Positions 33,365-41,826 of a DNA stretch of 64,000 bases are shown here, piece after piece. The notes beneath the pieces were generated by a model that saw only the letters and a list, made by a program, of their open reading frames with translations, was not told the DNA's origin and searched no databases. Made by a program: the position numbers and the translations under genes. Source of the DNA: Pseudomonadota bacterium (GTDB lineage Bacteria > Pseudomonadota > Gammaproteobacteria > Steroidobacterales > Steroidobacteraceae); assembly GCA_016713725.1 (NCBI GenBank), contig JADJOO010000016.1, forward strand, positions 62,001-126,000, given 5' to 3'. Numbering within the stretch: position 1 is the first letter of the stretch; each line of letters begins with the position of its first letter.

Positions 33365-36085
33365 ATGATTGCGAAAGTCGTCAAGCAAGCTCGGCCCGCC
33401 TGGCCAGCGGCCAAGGATTGGCACGCGTTGTCGTCGCAGGCGACGCTCGAACTTCTTGACGTCCCCGAAACCGGCCTGACCCGCGCAGAGGCCGCCGTCC
33501 GGCTCGAACGGGCGGGGCGCAACCTGCTGCCGACCAAGCCCCCGCCCGGGATGCTTGAGATCGGGTTGCGCCAGCTCAAGAGCCCGCTGATCTATGTTCT
33601 GCTCGCCGCCGCGGTCGCCGCGCTGTTGCTCGGGGACTTCAGTGACGCCGGGTTCATCGGAGTGGTGCTGGCACTCAACTCTGTCGTCGGCGGCTGGCAG
33701 GAGTGGCGGGCCGAGCGGCAGAGCCAGAGCCTGCAGCAGTTGCTGCGGATACGCGCGACCGTGCTGCGCGACGGTGAGTCGCTGGATATCGACGCCGCGG
33801 AGGTCGTTCCCGGCGACGTGGTCGCGTTGGAGAGTGGCCAGCGCGTCGCTGCGGACCTGCGGCTGCTGGATGCGCACGGCCTCGAACTCGAGGAGGCGCT
33901 GCTGACCGGGGAATCTCTGCCCGTTCTGAAAGACGCAGCGTGGATCGGCGCGCCCGACGCAGGTCCGGCGGATTGCCGCAACATGTCCTTCGCCGGCTCG
34001 GCGGTCGCCAGGGGGCGCGGGCATGGCGTCGTCGTGGCGACGGGCGCCGCCACCGTCGTCGGGCGGCTCGCGATTTCGATCACGGCCGCTGATGCCGGCA
34101 AACCGCCGCTGGTCGAGCGCATGGAGCGGTTCAGTCGCGTGATCGCAATCGCGGTGCTGTCGGCCGCGACGTTCATCGGCGCGGTCGCCGTCCTGGTGCA
34201 CGACGCTAGCGTCGCGACGATGTTCATGTTCGGCGTCGCGCTCGCCGTCTCGGCCATTCCAGAGGGCCTGCCCGTGGCGATCACGATCGCACTCGCCATT
34301 GCAGCGCGACGCATGGCCGGCCGTGGCGCAATCGTGCGCCGACTCCCGGCGGTGGAGGGACTCGGCAGCTGCACGCTGATTGCGAGCGACAAAACGGGCA
34401 CGCTCACCTGCAATGAGTTGACCGTGCGCGAGGTATTCCTCGCCGATGGAACGCGCGGCACCGTCACTGGCGCCGGCTACGAGCCGGAGGGGCAGATAGA
34501 GCAGATGACCGGCGAGCCCATGGCCGCTGGTAACGGCGACCTGCAGCGACTGCTCGAGATTGCGGTTGCGTGCAACGAAGGTGACCTGCACCGACACAAC
34601 GGCGCCTGGGTCTGGCGCGGCGACCCGACCGACATCGCGCTCCTTGCGCTTGCCGGCAAGGGTGGCGTCGACCGCGAGACATTCCTCGTGCAACGCCCGG
34701 CCGTGAACGGCATCCCGTTCGAGCCAGAGCATCGCTTCGCCGCTACCTTCCATGCCGAAGGCGACATCACGTGGATCGCGGTGAAGGGTGCGCCGGAACG
34801 GCTTTTTGAGATGTGCGACCTGAACGCCGGGCAGCGCCCTGCCGTGCAGTCGGCAGCGGTCGACATGGCGAGCCGTGGCCAGCGGGTGCTGGCATTGGCT
34901 TCAGGCTGCCTGCCGAGGGTGATGGATCCGGCCGAGGTGCCAGCGGCTCCGGCCAACCTGCAGTTTGCAGGACTGGTCGGTCTGATCGACCCGCTGCGTC
35001 CGGAGGTGCCGGCGGCCGTGCGACGCTGCAACGATGCCGGGATCCGCGTCATCATGGTGACCGGCGACCATCCTGTCACGGCGCTCGCCATCGCTCGCGA
35101 ACTAGGCATCGCCTCGCATGCCGGCGACGTGGTACACGGCCCTGACTTGCGCGCCGGGGATGCGGCTCATCTGCGGCAGACGGTCGAGTCCGGACGCGTC
35201 TACGCGCGAGTGACGCCGGACCAGAAGCTGTCGATCGTCAAGGCATTGCAGCAGGCCGGGCACTTCGTCGCGGTCACCGGTGACGGCGTCAATGATGCAC
35301 CGGCCCTGCGGCATGCCAACATCGGCGTTGCCATGGGTCGCAGCGGCACGGACGTCGCGCGCGATGCGTCCGATGTCGTGTTGAGCGACGACAACTTTGC
35401 GACGATCGTCGCGGGGGTCGAGAAGGCCGCGTTGCGTACCAGAACATACGCAATGTCGTGTACCTGTTGATCGCCGCAGGAATTGCTGAAGTACTGACTG
35501 TCGGGCTGGCGGTGATACTCGGCCTGCCCCTGCCGCTGCTGCCGGCGCAACTGCTCTGGCTCCACCTGGTGACCAATGGTGTCCAGGACGTGGCGCTGGC
35601 ATTCGAGAAGGGGCGCGGTAACGAGGTGCAATCGCCGCCGCCGGCCGGACGAGCCCGTGTTCAACCGGCTCAGGCTGGAGCGGGTCCTTCTGGGCGGACT
35701 CTGGATGGCGCTGCTGGCATTTACCGTCTACGTGTTGATGCTCGAGGCCGGTGTGCCGGTGCCGCACGCCCGAAATGCGCTGATGCTGCTCATGGTGCTG
35801 CTGCAGAACGTGGACGCTTTCAACGCACGCTCCGAGACGATCTCGGCATTGCGAATTCCGCTCAGTCGGAATCCATTCCTCGTCGCGGGTGTCACGGGCG
35901 CATTGCTTGCGCACGTGACTGCCATGCACGTTCCGCTGCTGCAGCGCGTGCTGAACCTGAGTCCGCTCCCGGCATCGGAGTGGCTCACGCTCGGTGTCGT
36001 TTCGCTGAGCCTGCTTCTTGTCATGGAGATCCAGAAGATCAGTTGGCAGCGGCGAACTCGCCAGTCCGCCCCCCGGCAGGCGTAA
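33365..36085 (+). pseudogene. P2-type cation-transporting ATPase with two frameshifts near the C-terminus
   Basis: A P-type ATPase of about 906 residues. The first 690 or so codons are clean: TGES (181-184), PEGLP (299-303), the phosphorylated Asp342 in DKTGTLT, KGAPERLFEM, VTGDHPVTA and VTGDGVNDAPALRHA. One base is missing at about 35421-35424, and the frame resumes YLLIAAGIAEVLTVGLAVIL and LLWLHLVTNGVQDVALAF. A base is gained at about 35633-35641, returning to the first frame for DEPVFNRLRLERVLLGGLW and the last helices. PEGLP and overall layout suggest a SERCA/PMR1-like Ca2+ or Na+ pump. As written it ends early at 35470. Confidence 0.85.
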
Positions 36086-36177
36086 GGAGGATCCAGGGAA
36101 ATGAGCGCATGAGCTTCATATGCGTCGCGCTCGCCGAAGTTCGATGACGCACCCAACCTTGTCAACAGGAAAGGCTC

Positions 36178-36276
36178 GTGAAAGCGCTGACATCAATCGT
36201 CGTTACCGTCGCGGTCGGTACAGACTTCTCGGCTAAATCTCAGCGCGACCTGGAGTCTGCCGGCGGTCGCAACTGA
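36178..36276 (+). pseudogene. Possible 5' stub of a universal stress gene at the island end
   Basis: A GTG-started 32-codon frame after AGGAAAGG reads MKALTSIVVTVAVGTDFSAK, then SQRDLE, resembling the first strand and helix of UspA proteins (V-A-x-D-F-S pattern). It then runs into the degenerate att 6 region and stops. If right, a universal stress gene downstream of the ATPase was cut off by the event that made the island's right end. Evidence is weak because the match is short. Confidence 0.35.
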
Positions 36277-36307
36277 TTGATTCAGAGCCAGGGGAAGTGC
36301 AACTCAC

Positions 36308-36335
36308 GTTGGCTCCGTTGCCATCACCCGCTCCC
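36308..36335 (+). repeat. att copy 6, degenerate (22/28), right end of island
   Basis: GCCATCACCCGCTCC matches the tRNA end and is preceded by GCAACTCAC, the same element flank as att 2 and att 3, with six mismatches in the core. This is the outermost copy seen and lies 77 bp from the core-type CFA operon, so it marks the likely right boundary of the 14-kb accessory region. Confidence 0.7.
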
Positions 36336-36411
36336 GCCTTCCCGCGTGATTCCGCTGCGGATGGATGGAGCCCGGCCCGGCGGTGGTTCGAGCGCCGGCC
36401 GATGCGACCAG

Positions 36412-37647
36412 TCAGCCCTCGCGCGTCATCACCATGTGCACGTCGCCGAGCGCGCGCTCGGCGAAGCCTGCCTCGCAGTAGGACAGGTAGAAGTCCCACA
36501 TCCGGATGAAGGTTTCCGGGTAGCCGAGCCTGCGCACCTCGTCGAGGTGGGCATGGAAGTTGCGCCGCCACGCCGCGAGCGTCGTCGCGTAGTGCGGGCC
36601 GATGTCCTCGAGGTGCACGAGCCGGAGGTCGCTCCCCGCGACCATGGCGGCCGTAAGCGCGCCCACCGATGGGATGCAACTGCCCGGAAAGATGTGGCGC
36701 TTGATGAAGTCGGCCTCGTCCCGGGCGCGTTCGTAGTGCTGGTCGGCGATCGTGATCGACTGCAGCACCATCCGCCCGTCGCGCGTCAACAGGTCTGCCG
36801 ATCGGCGGAAGAATTCGTGGAACTGCCGGTGACCGATGGCCTCGATCATCTCGATGGAGACGAGCCGGTCGTAGCGACCCCGCAAGTCGCGGTAGTCCTC
36901 GAGCAGCACCGTGATGCGATCCTCGAGACCAGCGGCACGCACGCGTTCCAGCGCGAGCTCGTATTGGCTCGTCGAGATCGTGGTCGTCGTCACGTGACAG
37001 CCGTAGCGGCCGGCGGCATGCAGGGCAAAGCCGCCCCAGCCGGTGCCGATCTCGAGCACGTGGTTCGCCGGGCCGAGTTCGAGCTTGCGGCAGACGTGAT
37101 CGAGCTTGGCGCGCGAGGCTTCGGCGAGGGTCATGTCCGAGCGCTCGAAGAGCGCGCACGAGTACATCAGCGTCTCGTCGAGCATCAGCCGGAAGAAGTC
37201 GTTGCCCAGATCGTAATGCGCGGAGATGTTGCGTCGGCTGCCGGCCCGGGTGTTTCGGTGCAGCCAATGCGCGGCGAGGCGCAGCGGTGCGGATACCTTC
37301 GCGAGGCCGCCCTCGAGCGAATCGAGGGCCGATCGGTTGGCGAGCATCAGTCGCAGGAGCGCAGTGAGGTCCGGCGCCGTCCAATGGCCTAACATGTACG
37401 ACTCCGCGGCGCCGACCGAGCCGCCATAGGCGAGTTCCGCGTAGAACGACGGGTCGCGCACGTCGATCGTGGCGGCCATGCCCGCGGACGCACCGCGAAA
37501 CTCCTGGACGGCGTCGCCCTCGTGCACGCTCAGCGTGCCGCATTCAAGGGCCGCGAGGCGCCCTGCCACCAGCCGCTTCGCCGCGGTGCCAAGCAGGTTC
37601 GGGCGGGGCATCGTGGGCGCGAGCTCGATCAGGGTCGTGTCGTTCAT
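36412..37647 (-). CDS. cfa: Cyclopropane-fatty-acyl-phospholipid synthase-type methyltransferase
   Basis: A 411-residue SAM-dependent enzyme that adds a methylene or methyl carbon to unsaturated acyl chains of membrane phospholipids. It has ISAHYDLGNDFFRLMLDETL, MYSCALF, the SAM motif VLEIGTGWGGFALHAA, TTTTISTSQYELA, SIEMIEAIGHRQFHEFF and FIKRHIFPGSCIPS, all CFA-synthase blocks. ATG 37647 overlaps the DUF1365 stop (ATGA) and follows GAGGAG. It is the last gene of the B12-regulator operon; the related CfaA enzymes of light/singlet-oxygen regulons are its probable relatives. Confidence 0.93.
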   Translation of the reverse strand: MNDTTLIELAPTMPRPNLLGTAAKRLVAGRLAALECGTLSVHEGDAVQEFRGASAGMAATIDVRDPSFYAELAYGGSVGAAESYMLGHWTAPDLTALLRLMLANRSALDSLEGGLAKVSAPLRLAAHWLHRNTRAGSRRNISAHYDLGNDFFRLMLDETLMYSCALFERSDMTLAEASRAKLDHVCRKLELGPANHVLEIGTGWGGFALHAAGRYGCHVTTTTISTSQYELALERVRAAGLEDRITVLLEDYRDLRGRYDRLVSIEMIEAIGHRQFHEFFRRSADLLTRDGRMVLQSITIADQHYERARDEADFIKRHIFPGSCIPSVGALTAAMVAGSDLRLVHLEDIGPHYATTLAAWRRNFHAHLDEVRRLGYPETFIRMWDFYLSYCEAGFAERALGDVHMVMTREG

Positions 37648-38414
37648 GTGCGTCGCTCCTCGGCCCGGGCGGCTGGGTGGGCGTGAAAGGGAATGCGCCT
37701 GAGCCACAGGCGCAAGGCCTGCCAGTAGATCCTGCGGAGAATATTGAGAGTGGCGAACGGGTACCGTGCCAGTGTCCAGGCGAGGCTCGCACCGCTGATC
37801 TCGCGGCGCTCGAGCGCGAGGGCCGCGTCGAACACCCGCTCGCCGTCCCTGCGGTTCACCATGCGCACCCGCAGGGTTGCGCCGGGTTCGCCGAAGGTTC
37901 AGTCATAGTCCTGGTCCATGGGCATGAACGGCGATACGTGGAACCGCTTGCCGAAGCAGAAACGCAGTCCATCGCCGTCGCGAGTTCCGGTCTTGGCGGG
38001 CAGCACGTAGGCGTGGCGCTCGCCCCAGGGCGTGTTCGTGATCTCGGCGACGACCGTTTCGACCGCCTGCCCGTCAGGGTCGTAGCAATAGTAGAAACTC
38101 ACCGGGTTGAAGCAATGCCCCCAGGTGCGCAGCTGCGTGAGGAGGCGCACCGGCCCCGTGGGGCGCCGACCGGTCTCTGACTCGACGCGGTCGCGCAGGG
38201 CGGTGTCGAGCGGGACGGCGGCGTCGCCGAGGTAGTCGGCGCGGCGCAGCCACGCGAGCGCAGGTCGCCGGGTCGACCACAGCCACCGGCCGCGGAACAC
38301 CTCGTCGAGTTCCGCGAGATCGAGCCACGCGTAGCAGAGCGCGTAGTCGAACGCGTGCGACACCGGGCGCCGCCGGTGGTGGCTAAGCCGACCGGTGTAG
38401 AGCGCGCTGCGCAT
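37644..38414 (-). pseudogene. DUF1365 protein with an in-frame UGA
   Basis: One frame from ATG 38414 to 37644 encodes a DUF1365 protein of 256 residues, broken only by TGA at 37899-37901. The sequence ...MPMDQDYD, stop, TFGEPGATLRVRMVN shows that Trp (TGG) is expected there, so one G to A change explains it. Conserved parts include LYTGRLSHHRRRPVSHAFDY, GHCFNPVSFYYCYDPDG, ITNTPWGERHAYVLP and KRFHVSPFMP. DUF1365 genes almost always sit between an FAD oxidoreductase and a CFA synthase, as here; the function is unknown. It overlaps the FAD gene by 32 bp. Confidence 0.87.
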
Positions 38415-39651
38415 GGTCGTCCCGGAAATGCCCAACGGCGGCGAGCGCGCTTGCGACCCCATCCTCATGGAAGCCGTTGCGCAACCACGCACCGCAGTAG
38501 TAGATGCCCCGCGCGCCGTCGATCTCGCGGTGGCGGGCCTGGGCTGTCACCGAAGCCGGGGTGTAGAGCGGGTGGTGATAGGTGACACGCTTGATCACGC
38601 GGTCGGGGTCGATCGCGTCCGTGTGGTTCAGCGTCACCAGGAACGGCGTCGGCGCGTCGAGGCGCTGCAGGATGTTCATGTTGTAGGTGAGCGCCACCGG
38701 GCCGCAGTAGGGCCGCACGTGGTAGTTCCAAGCAGCCCAGGCAAGACGTCGGCGTGGCAACAGGCGCACGTCGGTATGCAGCACCGCCTCATTCGCCTGG
38801 TATGGGATGGCGCCCAGCACTTCGCGTTCGGCAGTGCTCGGGTCGGCGAGCAGCCCGAGCGCCTGGTCGCTGTGGCAGGCGAGGAACACGGCGTCGAAGC
38901 GAACCGCTTCCTGTCCGCGGGGCTTCACCAGCACACCGCCCGGAAGGCGCCGAACCTGTTCCACCGGGGTCGCGAGGTGGATGCGGTCGCGGAACGGCGC
39001 AGTGAGCTTCTCGACGTAGCGCGCCGAGCCGCCGCCGATGGTGCGCCACGCTGGCCGGTCGTCGACGGAGAGCATGCCGTGGTTGTGCAGGAATCGCACG
39101 AAGAAGCGTGCAGGGAATTCCATCATCGACGCCGGCTCGGTGGACCAGATCGCAGCCCCCATTGGCACAACGTAGTGGTCCACGAACGCGCGCCCGTAGC
39201 GGCCGCGCGCGAGGTACTCGCCGAGCGGAAGCTCGCCGCCCGCCTCGTCCAGCAGGCACGGCGCCTCGCGGTTGAATCGCAGGATGTCGCGCACCATGCC
39301 GAGGAACGACGGCCGCAGCAGGTTGCGCCGTTGCGCGAACAGCGAGTTGAGCGACGTGCCGTTGTACTCGAGTCCGGCGACCTCGTCGCGCACCGAGAAG
39401 CTCATGCAGCTTTCCTGCGACGCGACGCCGAGCTCGTCGAGAAGCGCGATGAAGTGCGGGTAGGTGCGGTCGTTGAAGACGATGAAGCCAGTGTCCACGT
39501 GCCAGGTCCGGCCGTGCATCTCGACCTCGTGCGTGTGCGTGTGGCCACCGACGTGGTCGCCCGCCTCGAACACCGTGACGTCGTGCTCACGGTGGAGTTC
39601 GCGGGCCGCGACGTTGCCCGCGATGCCGGCACCGACGACCGCAATCTTCAC
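38383..39651 (-). CDS. FAD-dependent amine-oxidase-type oxidoreductase (CFA-cluster)
   Basis: A 422-residue flavoprotein opening with KIAVVGAGIAGNVAARELH and the acidic residue in VTVFEAGDHVGGHTHTHEV, a Rossmann FAD site. VDTGFIVFNDRTYPHF, SVRDEVAGLEYNG, VPMGAAIWSTEP and IYYCGAWLRNGFHEDGV are typical of the oxidoreductases clustered with DUF1365 and CFA synthases in light- and singlet-oxygen-responsive operons. Relatives are implicated in desaturating methylated fatty acids on the way to furan fatty acids; that role is an inference here. It is coupled to the desaturase gene by ATGA. Confidence 0.9.
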   Translation of the reverse strand: MKIAVVGAGIAGNVAARELHREHDVTVFEAGDHVGGHTHTHEVEMHGRTWHVDTGFIVFNDRTYPHFIALLDELGVASQESCMSFSVRDEVAGLEYNGTSLNSLFAQRRNLLRPSFLGMVRDILRFNREAPCLLDEAGGELPLGEYLARGRYGRAFVDHYVVPMGAAIWSTEPASMMEFPARFFVRFLHNHGMLSVDDRPAWRTIGGGSARYVEKLTAPFRDRIHLATPVEQVRRLPGGVLVKPRGQEAVRFDAVFLACHSDQALGLLADPSTAEREVLGAIPYQANEAVLHTDVRLLPRRRLAWAAWNYHVRPYCGPVALTYNMNILQRLDAPTPFLVTLNHTDAIDPDRVIKRVTYHHPLYTPASVTAQARHREIDGARGIYYCGAWLRNGFHEDGVASALAAVGHFRDDHAQRALHRSA

Positions 39652-40589
39652 GGCTGCCTCCGCCGGCCGCGGCGCCCGGCGTCGAGGATCGACGGGGGCA
39701 CCGGCCGCAGGTCACGCACGATGCCGAGCGCGGCGAGCAACTGGAGGCCGTACCAGCTCAGGTCGAGTTCCCACCAGTAGAAGCCCTGGCGCGCGGCCCC
39801 GGGGTAGCGATGGTGATTGTTGTGCCAGCCCTCGCCGAAGGTGACGAGTGCCAGCAGGGGATTGTTGCGTGAGTCATCGTTCGTCTCGTAGCGTCGCGTG
39901 CCCCAGCAGTGCGCCAGCGAGTTGATGACGAAAGTGGAGTGGAACAGCACGACGGTCGAGATGCAGAAGCCCCATACGACGAGCTGCCAGGCGCTGGTGC
40001 CCAGCGACGGGTGGGTGGCCTCGAGCCACGCGCCGAGTGTCCACAGCGCCACGAAGAGTGCAGCCGGCACGGCTACGTCGTAGCGGTCGAGCCAGCGGAG
40101 CTCGGGATAGCGCGCGAAATCGCGGACCAGTCGTGTGCGCGTGGCGAAGTTTTCGCGCGCCAGGAACCAGCCCATGTGGCTGCGGAGGAAGCCTTCCTGC
40201 CGGGCCGAGTGGACGTCTTCCGGCTGGTCGGAGTGCACGTGGTGATGGCGATGGTGCGCAGCCCACCACAGCGGCCCGCGCTGCACGGCGGAGGCGCCGA
40301 GTACGGCAAACACGAACTGCCACGCGCGCGACGTGCGGAACGCGCGATGCGAGAAGTAGCGGTGGTAAAAGGCGGTGATCGCAAACATGCGAACTGCGAA
40401 GAGTACGACGGCGAGTCCCGCTGCAAACGGGCTCCAGCCGGTCCAGATCGCGCCGAGGCAGCCGAGATGCAGTGCGACGAACGGGACGACCCGCGGCCAG
40501 TCGATGCCGCGCGGGTCGCCGCGCGGCGAGTCGCCCTCGGCCGAGCTGTCCACCCAGCGGCGCAACGCTACAGCGAGGCGGGTGGTCAC
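39648..40589 (-). CDS. Acyl-CoA/acyl-lipid delta-9-type fatty-acid desaturase
   Basis: A 313-residue integral membrane di-iron desaturase. The three histidine boxes are clear: HRYFSH, HHRHHHVHS and HNNHHRYPG. Hydrophobic stretches at about 33-75 and 170-225 give the four-helix topology of stearoyl-CoA desaturases. It would introduce the double bond that the CFA-type methyltransferases then modify. It shares ATGA overlaps with both neighbours in the operon. Confidence 0.93.
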   Translation of the reverse strand: MTTRLAVALRRWVDSSAEGDSPRGDPRGIDWPRVVPFVALHLGCLGAIWTGWSPFAAGLAVVLFAVRMFAITAFYHRYFSHRAFRTSRAWQFVFAVLGASAVQRGPLWWAAHHRHHHVHSDQPEDVHSARQEGFLRSHMGWFLARENFATRTRLVRDFARYPELRWLDRYDVAVPAALFVALWTLGAWLEATHPSLGTSAWQLVVWGFCISTVVLFHSTFVINSLAHCWGTRRYETNDDSRNNPLLALVTFGEGWHNNHHRYPGAARQGFYWWELDLSWYGLQLLAALGIVRDLRPVPPSILDAGRRGRRRQP

Positions 40590-41161
40590 GGCGTGGCTCC
40601 GCGAGCCTGCGCTGATTCCGGCCAGCGTTGCGGTACCTTGCGCAGTTTCGACACGTCATAACCCATTGCAGCGACAAAGTCGGTGAGGCGTGTGTAGTCG
40701 GCCTCGCTCAGCTGCGGTGCGCGCGCCATGATCCAGACGTAATCGCGGGCCTCGCGGGCGATCACGGTCTGGCCGTAGTCGTCGGACAGGTAGGCGATGC
40801 GGTAGTCAGCCTTGATCGGCCACACGAATTGCATCCCCCACACCGCGTTCGAGGTCCGGTCCACCACGAATCCGCGCGGCCTGTAGAGTCGCTCCGGTCC
40901 GTCGTAGCCGCCTGAGCGGAACGTGAACGTCGTGGCAATGGTGCCGTCGGGATCGAGCTTGTAGGACTCGACCGCGTTCCAGGCGTCCCGCTCGATGTAC
41001 GTGGGAATGGACGCGATCACGTACCAGTCGCCCATGAACCGCTCGAGTTCGACGTGTTGCACGTCGGGTACCGGCGGACGCGGCACGCTGCTGCAGCCGG
41101 CGAGGGCGAGGACCGCAACCGCGCAGAGGATCGGTCTGTGGGGCATGGGGTTGACGCTCAT
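40586..41161 (-). CDS. blc: Blc-type outer-membrane lipocalin
   Basis: A 191-residue lipoprotein lipocalin. The signal peptide ends LAVLALAGC, with Cys lipidated. The lipocalin motifs are FMGDWYVIASIPTYIER, AVESYKLDPDGTIATTFTF, and WIMARAPQLSEADYTRL. Blc binds lysophospholipids or fatty acids at the outer membrane and is a regular partner of these CFA/DUF1365 operons, perhaps shuttling or repairing lipids. It has ATGA overlaps on both sides. Confidence 0.93.
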   Translation of the reverse strand: MSVNPMPHRPILCAVAVLALAGCSSVPRPPVPDVQHVELERFMGDWYVIASIPTYIERDAWNAVESYKLDPDGTIATTFTFRSGGYDGPERLYRPRGFVVDRTSNAVWGMQFVWPIKADYRIAYLSDDYGQTVIAREARDYVWIMARAPQLSEADYTRLTDFVAAMGYDVSKLRKVPQRWPESAQARGATP

Positions 41162-41826
41162 CAGAGTTCGTAACGCAGTGTCCGACCGCCCGGCGTCGGC
41201 GCTTCGAGGGCGACCCAGCGGCCGTCGGCATACCAGAGATCGATCTGCAGGTCGGGGGCCGACAGCCGATGGCGGTTCGCCACGACGTTGCGTCCTGCGA
41301 CGTTGACCCGTTCCGTCCCCTGTTCCGCGACACTCACGGGCAGCAGTTCGCCCGTCTGCGAGTTGAGGAGACGGGTCGCGCGGAGGATGCGCGGGTCCCA
41401 GTACGCAAAGCTCATGACGCAGCCGGACAGGCGCGCGTCCCCGGACGGACCGTCCACCACCATGGCGTCGTCGTACGCCACCGCGGCCACTTCCTCGACT
41501 CGGCCATTGGTCTCGGTGCGGGACTCGAGTTCGTCGAGGCAGGCGCCGTGCCAGCGCTCGCGCGCGGTGTGTCGGTAGGTGTAGGCGTTCAGCAGCAGGA
41601 ACCGCACGTCGAACTGCGCGCGGCTCTCCACCTCGGTCGCCGCCCCGTCCCCGCGCACGATGTACCGGTGCCAGCCGACTTCCTTCCCGTCGAGCAGCAC
41701 CCGGAAATTCCACTCACCGCCAACAGCCGGGGCGGCCGGGTTCGTGGCGGCGGCCGGTGCCACGACCAGCAGCGTGGCGAGTAGCGCGATGCCGCGCATC
41801 GGCGCAAGCCAGGTCGAGGTTTCCAT
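41161..41826 (-). CDS. Exported DUF6134-family protein
   Basis: A 221-residue secreted protein with signal peptide MRGIALLATLLVVAPAAATN. The mature part is a beta-rich domain (EWNFRVLLDGKEVGWHRYIV, AQFDVRFLLLNAYTYRH, RWHGACLDELESRTETNGR, CVMSFAYWDPRILRATRLLN, WVALEAPTPGGRTLRYEL) matching proteins named DUF6134. A lipid-binding role in the periplasm is plausible from context but unproven. The start overlaps the previous stop at a single ATGA. Confidence 0.82.
   Translation of the reverse strand: METSTWLAPMRGIALLATLLVVAPAAATNPAAPAVGGEWNFRVLLDGKEVGWHRYIVRGDGAATEVESRAQFDVRFLLLNAYTYRHTARERWHGACLDELESRTETNGRVEEVAAVAYDDAMVVDGPSGDARLSGCVMSFAYWDPRILRATRLLNSQTGELLPVSVAEQGTERVNVAGRNVVANRHRLSAPDLQIDLWYADGRWVALEAPTPGGRTLRYEL

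Noticed and set aside
33365..36085. Split P-type ATPase as a natural two-component pump
   Set aside because: The split falls inside the region just before the last membrane helices and is followed by a second shift back; this is not a domain boundary.
37899..37901. UGA as a selenocysteine codon
   Set aside because: DUF1365 has a conserved Trp-like position here, no SECIS-type hairpin is evident, and no selenoprotein chemistry is known for the family.
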